Positions 58,760-64,000 of a DNA stretch of 64,000 nt are shown here, piece by piece. A program made the translations under genes and the position numbers. The stretch's first letter is position 1; each line of letters begins with the position of its first letter. Origin of the DNA: Clostridia bacterium (GTDB lineage: Bacteria; Bacillota; Clostridia; UMGS1883); assembly GCA_017472685.1 (NCBI GenBank), contig JAFUOO010000004.1, positions 62,001-126,000 of the forward strand, written 5' to 3'. A model generated the notes under the pieces. That model saw only the letters and a list, made by a program, of their open reading frames with translations. It did not search any database and was not told the DNA's origin.

Positions 58760-60088
58760 ATGAAAAAACTTAGTATTTTACTTGTAACGGCATTGCTTTT
58801 TTTGTCTCTCACAGGCTGCTGTCAGCGTGGCGGTGTGGAAACGGGCTCTACTGTAAGGCTTCTTAATTTCAAGCCCGAAATAGCCTCAGTCTATGAGAGC
58901 ATTGCAAAGGCCTACGAAAACGAAACAGGCGTAAGGCTTATTGTTGAAACGGCGGCAGCAAATACTTACGAAAGCACACTTACTGCCAAAATGGCTACAA
59001 ACGAAGCGCCCACAATCTTCCAGATTAACGGCCCCCGCGGCTATGCAAACTGGAAGGACTACTGCAAAAACCTTGAGGACAGTAGAATTGCCGACATCGT
59101 TACCGATGAGGATTTGTTGCTTTCTACCGACGAGGGCGTTTTTGGCATACCCTACGTTGTTGAGGGCTACGGCATAATTTATAACGATGCCATTATGCGT
59201 AAATTTTTTGCGCTACCCGACAAAAAAACACAGATTTCCTCCGCTCAGGAAATCACCTCCTTTGATTCACTCAAAGAGGTTGTTGAGGAAATGACACAAA
59301 GAAAAGCGGACCTGGGCATTGAAGGCGTTTTTGCGTCCACCTCGCTTAAGCCCGGCGAGGACTGGAGATGGCAGACCCATCTTATGAACATTCCCGTGCA
59401 CTACGAGTTTAGTAAGAACGACATTAACCTCGAAACCGATGAGGTGGCAAACTTTAACTTTGAGTTTGCGGAAAACTACAAAAAGCTATTTGATTTGTAC
59501 CTTAACAATTCCGTCACCGACAAAAAGATGCTTGGTGCAAAAATTACGGGCGATTCCATGGCAGAGTTTGCCCTGGGTAAATGCGCAATGGTGCAGAACG
59601 GAAACTGGGGCTACAGCCAGATAAAAGAGGTTGGCGGCAACACTGTAAGCGCCGAGGATGTTAAAATGATGCCTATCTACATGGGCATTGACGACGAGGA
59701 CCAGGGGCTTTGTATAGGCACCGAGGGCTATCTTTCCATAAACAAGCGTGCAGACGAGGCTGCCCAACAAGCCGCCGAGGACTTTCTCTACTGGCTCTTT
59801 TCCTCGGAAACAGGGAAGAAGTATGTCACAGAGGGCTTGGGCTTTATAACGCCCTTTAACACCTTTTCAAATGACGAAACACCCGACGACCCCCTTGCAA
59901 GAGAGGTTGTACGCTGGATGAACATGGAAGGCGTTGACACCATCCCCTGGGATTTTGTAATTTTCCCATCCCAGGTTTTTAAAAACAATCTGGGAAGTAA
60001 CCTCTTACAGTATGCACAGGGAACAAAGGACTGGAGCACTGTTCGTGACGAAACAGTAAAAGACTGGAAAGCGGAAAGTAACAGATAA
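58760..60088 (+). CDS. Sugar ABC transporter substrate-binding lipoprotein
   Basis: A 442-residue family 1 extracellular binding protein. The signal peptide ends in the lipobox LTGC with Cys at about 20. Typical features are YENETGVRLIVETA, EAPTIFQINGPRGY, IPYVVEGYGIIYND, KCAMVQNGNWGYS and FLYWLFSSETGKKYV. It is probably a malto-oligosaccharide binder because the operon ends with malQ; that is an inference. It is first of a four-gene operon with two permeases. Confidence 0.9.
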   Translation: MKKLSILLVTALLFLSLTGCCQRGGVETGSTVRLLNFKPEIASVYESIAKAYENETGVRLIVETAAANTYESTLTAKMATNEAPTIFQINGPRGYANWKDYCKNLEDSRIADIVTDEDLLLSTDEGVFGIPYVVEGYGIIYNDAIMRKFFALPDKKTQISSAQEITSFDSLKEVVEEMTQRKADLGIEGVFASTSLKPGEDWRWQTHLMNIPVHYEFSKNDINLETDEVANFNFEFAENYKKLFDLYLNNSVTDKKMLGAKITGDSMAEFALGKCAMVQNGNWGYSQIKEVGGNTVSAEDVKMMPIYMGIDDEDQGLCIGTEGYLSINKRADEAAQQAAEDFLYWLFSSETGKKYVTEGLGFITPFNTFSNDETPDDPLAREVVRWMNMEGVDTIPWDFVIFPSQVFKNNLGSNLLQYAQGTKDWSTVRDETVKDWKAESNR

Positions 60089-60099
60089 GGGGTGGTATT

Positions 60100-60933
60100 T
60101 TGAAAAAATATGCTCCTGTATTTTTACTGCCCTTAACCCTTGCTTTCACGGTGTTTTTTGTAATACCTTTTCTTGGAGGGCTATTTCTTTCCTTTACGGA
60201 GTTTACAACCGTTGAAAATGCAAGCTTTGTGGGCATAAATAATTATATAAAGGCATTTTCGGAGGACACTGGCTTTTTAAATGCACTGTGGTTTACTGTT
60301 AAATTTACCCTGGTTTCCGTTGTAACGGTCAATGTTTTTGCTTTTCTCTTAGCACTTTTGCTCACAAAGAGCTTAAAGGGCGTAAACTTTTTCCGCACGG
60401 TGTTCTTTTTGCCAAACCTTATTGGCGGCATCGTGCTGGGCTATATCTGGAACGTTATAATCAACGGCGTGCTGTCCTATTTCGGGGTGGACATTACCTT
60501 CAGTGCAAGCTACGGCTTTTGGGGCTTGGTTATTCTCATGAACTGGCAGATGATTGGCTACATGATGATTATTTATATAGCAGGTCTGCAGAGCGTTGAT
60601 AGGGGGCTTATCGAGGCTGCGCACATTGACGGCGCAAACCATGTAAGTGCACTATGGCACGTGACCATTCCCTCGCTCATGCCCTCAATCACCATATGCA
60701 CCTTTCTTACGCTCACCAATTCCTTCAAGCTTTTTGACCAGAACCTTGCGCTCACGGGCGGTGCCCCCGGCAAGGAAACAAGCATGCTTGCTCTTGATAT
60801 TTACGACACCTTCTACGGCAGGATAGGCTGGCAGGGCGTGGGTCAGGCAAAGGCTGTTGTATTTTTCATTATTGTGGCACTTATTGCACTCATTCAGCTT
60901 AATCTGACACGCTCTAAGGAGGTTGAGGTATAG
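60100..60933 (+). CDS. Sugar ABC transporter permease (MalF type)
   Basis: A 277-residue inner-membrane permease with six helices. The EAA loop, which contacts the ATPase, is EAAHIDGANHVSALWHVTIP. TTG start after GGGGTGG. It pairs with the next permease. No ATP-binding gene is in the operon, so a shared MsmK-type ATPase elsewhere is expected. Confidence 0.92.
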   Translation: MKKYAPVFLLPLTLAFTVFFVIPFLGGLFLSFTEFTTVENASFVGINNYIKAFSEDTGFLNALWFTVKFTLVSVVTVNVFAFLLALLLTKSLKGVNFFRTVFFLPNLIGGIVLGYIWNVIINGVLSYFGVDITFSASYGFWGLVILMNWQMIGYMMIIYIAGLQSVDRGLIEAAHIDGANHVSALWHVTIPSLMPSITICTFLTLTNSFKLFDQNLALTGGAPGKETSMLALDIYDTFYGRIGWQGVGQAKAVVFFIIVALIALIQLNLTRSKEVEV

Positions 60934-61767
60934 GTGAATAAGGCGTTAGTGAAAACCCTTTGGTACACTCTTTTGTCGGTAGTGGCGCTGTTTTTCCTTG
61001 TGCCTGTATTTATAATACTGATAAATTCCTTTAAAAGCAGGTTTGTCATTATGTCGGAGCCCTTCAGCCTGCCCATTAAGGAAAGCTTTGTGGGGCTCAC
61101 AAACTACTTTTCGGGCATCGAAGCCTCGGGCTTTTTCAAAGCATTCGGCATAAGCCTTTTTGTTACGGTTTTATCTGTGGTGCTCATTATTGTGTGCTCC
61201 TCAATGACAGCATGGTATATAACCCGCCGTAAAACCTTTTTTACAAGAATGCTCTACTTTGCCTTTGTTTTTTCAATGATAGTACCCTTCCAGATGGTAA
61301 TGTACACGCTTACCTATGTGGCAGTAAAGTTGAATTTTGCAAACCCGGTGGGCATAGTTTTCATTTATCTGGGCTTTGGTGCAGGGCTCAGCGTGTTCAT
61401 GTTTTCGGGCTTTGTAAAGGGCATTCCCCGGGAAATAGAGGAGGCTGCAACCATCGACGGCTGCAACAGTCTGCAAACCTTTTTCAAGGTGGTATTTCCC
61501 ATTCTCAAATCCACCACCGTAACTGTTGCAATACTGAACGCCATGTGGATATGGAACGACTATCTTCTTCCGTACCTTGTTTTAGGCTCCAAGTACAAAA
61601 CCATACCTGTTGCGGTGCAGCTGACCATGCAGGGCGCTTACGGCAATGTGGACTGGGGCGGCTTCATGGCAATGCTCACGCTCTCAATTATTCCCATAAT
61701 TGTGTTGTATATTTTCCTTCAGCGGTATATAATAGAGGGTGTACTGTCAGGTGCGGTGAAAGGGTAA
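60934..61767 (+). CDS. Sugar ABC transporter permease (MalG type)
   Basis: A 277-residue permease with six helices. The EAA loop is EEAATIDGCNSLQTFFKVVF. The C-terminal end FLQRYIIEGVLSGAVKG is characteristic of MalG/UgpE. GTG start overlaps the upstream gene's stop region, with AAGGAGG upstream. Confidence 0.93.
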   Translation: MNKALVKTLWYTLLSVVALFFLVPVFIILINSFKSRFVIMSEPFSLPIKESFVGLTNYFSGIEASGFFKAFGISLFVTVLSVVLIIVCSSMTAWYITRRKTFFTRMLYFAFVFSMIVPFQMVMYTLTYVAVKLNFANPVGIVFIYLGFGAGLSVFMFSGFVKGIPREIEEAATIDGCNSLQTFFKVVFPILKSTTVTVAILNAMWIWNDYLLPYLVLGSKYKTIPVAVQLTMQGAYGNVDWGGFMAMLTLSIIPIIVLYIFLQRYIIEGVLSGAVKG

Positions 61768-61839
61768 AAATAATGCAGAATGCAGAGTTAAGTCTTACCT
61801 TCAATCACACTGCAAAAGTAAAAAAAGCGAGCTGATAAA

Positions 61840-63306
61840 ATGCGGAAAAGCGGTATTTTGCTTCATATTTCGTCGCTTCCGTCTCCTTACGGGATTGGAA
61901 CGATGGGCAAAGAAGCCTACAATTTTATAGATTTTCTCAAAAAAGCAGGGCAGAGGGTGTGGCAGGTGCTACCCATCGGGCACACCTCCTACGGCGATTC
62001 GCCCTATCAGTCCTATTCCTCCTACGCGGGAAATCCTTATTTTATTGATTTGGATATGCTCTGTGAAGAGGGTCTTCTTGAAAAAGCTGAGCTTAATTCC
62101 ATTCCCCGGGAAATAGGAGAGGACAGGGTTGACTATGGATATCTTTACAATACAAGATACCCCATTCTGAAAAAGGCGGCAGAGCGTTTTCTTAAAATGC
62201 CTCCTGCAGAGTTCTATACCTTTTCGGATGAAAACCGTGCATGGCTTGATGACTATGCCGTTTTCATGGCAATCAAGGAAAAAATGGGCTTTAAATCCAG
62301 AGAGGTTTGGCACTTGGAGCTGCGCACAAAGGGTGACGATGCACTGCTTTTTGCAGACATGGACACCGTGCGGATTTATAAGGCAATACAGTTTTTGTTT
62401 TTCAGGCAATGGTTTGCCCTTAAGGCATATGCCAATGAAAAGGGCATTGAAATAGTGGGTGATTTGCCCATATACTGCGCCTCGGACAGCAGCGATGTGT
62501 GGAGCGAGGGCAGAGCCTTTCTGCTGGACGAAAATTACGTGCCACACACCGTGGCAGGTGTGCCGCCGGATGGGTTTTCGCCCCTTGGTCAAAGGTGGGG
62601 CAATCCCATTTACGATTGGGACTGGATGGAAAAAACAAAGTTTGCCTGGTGGGTGGAAAGGCTCGGGCACGCACTCAAGGTTTTTGACACTGTCAGGATA
62701 GACCATTTCCGTGGCTTTGACAGCTATTTTGCAATCGATGCGGCGGAGGACACTGCCGTCAACGGCAAATGGATAGACGGCCCCGGGATGAGGCTTTTTA
62801 AGGCTTTTGAGAGGGAATTGGGCGAAAATTTGCCGATTATTGCCGAGGATTTGGGATACTTGACGGATAGTGTAAAAAAACTGCTTTCCGAGACAGGCTA
62901 TCCGGGTATGAAAATTCTGCAGTTTGCCTTTGACGAAAGGGAGTCGGGGGATTATCTTCCCCATAATTACACAAAAAACAGTGTCTGCTATGTGGGCACT
63001 CACGATAACGACACTGCTCTCGGCTGGTATGAAAGTGTTGCCGCTAATGACCGTGAAAAGGCAAGGCTGTACTTTAACCTTACAAAGGAAGAGGGCATTG
63101 CAAAGGGGCTTATCCGTGGTGCGCTTGCCTCCGTGTCAGACTTATGCATAATCTGCATGCAGGACTACCTTAAGCTTGATAGCTCGGCACGGATGAACAC
63201 TCCCTCAACTGCCTCGGGCAACTGGCAATGGAGGCTAAATAAGAACAGCCTTACCGACGCTCTGGCAAAAGAAATATATGAAATAACAACTCTTTATGAA
63301 CGCTAA
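61840..63306 (+). CDS. malQ: 4-alpha-glucanotransferase (amylomaltase, GH77)
   Basis: A 488-residue enzyme that transfers alpha-1,4-glucan segments. Features are GILLHISSLPSPYGIGTMG, VWQVLPIGHTSYGDSPYQS, GDLPIYCASDSSDVW, VAGVPPDGFSPLGQRWGNP, the nucleophile region VRIDHFRGF, IIAEDLGYLT and GTHDNDT. It follows the sugar ABC genes, which suggests use of imported malto-oligosaccharides. The ribosome site is weak (GAGCTG). A TGCAGA repeat lies in the 72-bp gap before it. Confidence 0.94.
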   Translation: MRKSGILLHISSLPSPYGIGTMGKEAYNFIDFLKKAGQRVWQVLPIGHTSYGDSPYQSYSSYAGNPYFIDLDMLCEEGLLEKAELNSIPREIGEDRVDYGYLYNTRYPILKKAAERFLKMPPAEFYTFSDENRAWLDDYAVFMAIKEKMGFKSREVWHLELRTKGDDALLFADMDTVRIYKAIQFLFFRQWFALKAYANEKGIEIVGDLPIYCASDSSDVWSEGRAFLLDENYVPHTVAGVPPDGFSPLGQRWGNPIYDWDWMEKTKFAWWVERLGHALKVFDTVRIDHFRGFDSYFAIDAAEDTAVNGKWIDGPGMRLFKAFERELGENLPIIAEDLGYLTDSVKKLLSETGYPGMKILQFAFDERESGDYLPHNYTKNSVCYVGTHDNDTALGWYESVAANDREKARLYFNLTKEEGIAKGLIRGALASVSDLCIICMQDYLKLDSSARMNTPSTASGNWQWRLNKNSLTDALAKEIYEITTLYER

Positions 63307-63333
63307 AAAAGACGGCAAATGCCGTCTTTTTTT
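63305..63333. terminator. Bidirectional terminator between malQ and recG
   Basis: AAAAAAGACGGC-aaat-GCCGTCTTTTTTT between convergent genes. Confidence 0.92.
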
Positions 63334-64000
63334 AAACCATGTATTCATCTATATCCGAGCAGATTGCTTCTGCACGCTTTCTTAAAAGGGTGTTTTCGTC
63401 ATTTGACAATGTTGGGTCACTCTTTAAAAGCTCGCTCACAGCCTCAGAGGATTTTTTTAAGGTTTCCATATCAAGGAGCGACGAAATTTTAAGAGGCGGC
63501 AACCCGTGCTGTCGGGTGCCGAAAAATTCGCCCGGGCCCCTTAATTGCAAATCTGTCTGGGAAATAACGAAGCCGTCGTTTGTTTTTGTCATTATGCCCA
63601 TACGCTTTTTAATGTCCTCATCCATTGTTGATGGCAGGAGAATGCAGTAGCTTTTGTCCTTGCCGCGTCCTACACGCCCACGGAGCTGATGCAGCTGGCT
63701 AAGCCCAAAACGCTCGGCGTTTTCGATAATCATCAGCGTTGCCTGGGGCACATTTACACCAACCTCAATAACGGTTGTGGAAACTAAAATGTCCATATCG
63801 CCAAAGGCAAACTCATTCATAACGGCATCCTTTTCACTGTCCTTCATTTTGCCGTGAACAAGCCCCACCTTTATGTCGGGGAAGATGCTCTCGGCAAGGT
63901 TATCACGGTAGGAAACGGCGCTCTTTAAGTCGAGCTCGTCGTTTTCATCAACCATAGGGCACACAATGTAAACCTTATGCTTAAGGGAAACCTCCTTGCG
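63332..64000 (-). CDS. recG: ATP-dependent DNA helicase RecG (3' part)
   Basis: The C-terminal 223 codons or so of RecG, the helicase that remodels stalled forks and Holliday junctions. The frame is open to the window edge, reading RKEVSLKHKVYIVCPMVDEN, so the gene starts outside. Helicase motifs seen are VGLVHGKMKDSEKDAVMNEF, VSTTVIEVGVNVPQA, LHQLRGRVGRGKDKSYCILL and the RecG-specific TDLQLRGPGEFFGTRQHG, which lies in the TRG motif region. Confidence 0.95.
   Translation of the reverse strand, partial: RKEVSLKHKVYIVCPMVDENDELDLKSAVSYRDNLAESIFPDIKVGLVHGKMKDSEKDAVMNEFAFGDMDILVSTTVIEVGVNVPQATLMIIENAERFGLSQLHQLRGRVGRGKDKSYCILLPSTMDEDIKKRMGIMTKTNDGFVISQTDLQLRGPGEFFGTRQHGLPPLKISSLLDMETLKKSSEAVSELLKSDPTLSNDENTLLRKRAEAICSDIDEYMV

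Noticed and set aside
61969..63003. A 344-codon minus-strand frame inside malQ
   Set aside because: It is long but lies wholly antisense to a well-conserved enzyme gene, with no family resemblance and no start signal.

Overview
The window is a 64 kb piece of the chromosome of an endospore-forming, low-to-mid GC member of the Clostridia. The reasons are: sporulation genes (ylmC, spoVM, spoIVA, sigK, yunB); classic Firmicutes gene order (gdpP-rplI-dnaB, yicC-remA-gmk-rpoZ-coaBC-priA-def-fmt-rsmB-rlmN-prpC-prkC-rsgA-rpe-thiN-spoVM); strong AGGAGG ribosome sites with ATG, GTG and TTG starts; and LexA boxes of the Gram-positive type CGAAC-N4-GTTCG. The species cannot be named from sequence alone.

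Layout. 1-784 is the tail of trmFO and 850-1104 is convergent ylmC. 1219-12689 is a long co-directional housekeeping run: c-di-AMP phosphodiesterase, L9, DnaB, TilS, Hpt, FtsH with a much enlarged extracytoplasmic domain, YicC, RemA, Gmk, omega and CoaBC. 12690-17866 is a run of core genes interrupted by accessory material: two related arrays of mini-hairpins lie before a secreted foldase and after priA, and the second array leads into a four-helix-bundle protein and a small membrane protein. 17880-27409 continues the translation and signalling run, with the Ser/Thr kinase-phosphatase pair. 27437-38777 is mixed: spoVM with an undescribed small membrane ORF, an HD protein, a WYL regulator, spoIVA with a notable leader hairpin, a FAD-Rieske oxidoreductase, a secreted stalk-domain protein, the NAD(P)H-hydrate repair enzyme, a MATE exporter and an orphan phage-tail-like SGNH pair.

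38976-46556 is an integrative element of about 7.5 kb inserted in the 3' half of the initiator tRNA gene, bounded by 48-bp direct repeats. It carries a tyrosine recombinase, an excisionase-like protein, a DUF927 ATPase, a DUF1643 protein, a Mor-like regulator and several unknown small proteins. There is no relaxase and no virion gene, so it looks like a phage-satellite or mobilizable island. It is followed by about 0.5 kb of decayed repeat-rich DNA.

47154-64000 returns to chromosome: sigK, an AEC transporter, aroQ, yunB, HPr, a GH2 beta-galactosidase-like enzyme, a P1 peptidase, uvrC, a sugar-phosphate transferase, a lipoprotein, the SOS pair lexA / yneA-like with three LexA boxes, a sugar ABC uptake operon ending in malQ, and the C-terminal part of recG.

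The signals most worth following are: (1) the two hairpin arrays with a shared 37-nt core and the four-helix-bundle gene; (2) the spoIVA leader, where a terminator-like hairpin holds both the ribosome binding site and a sigma-E-like promoter; (3) FtsH with four tandem copies of its external domain; (4) the satellite-like island in tRNA-fMet; and (5) the very short spoVM gene and its new partner ORF.
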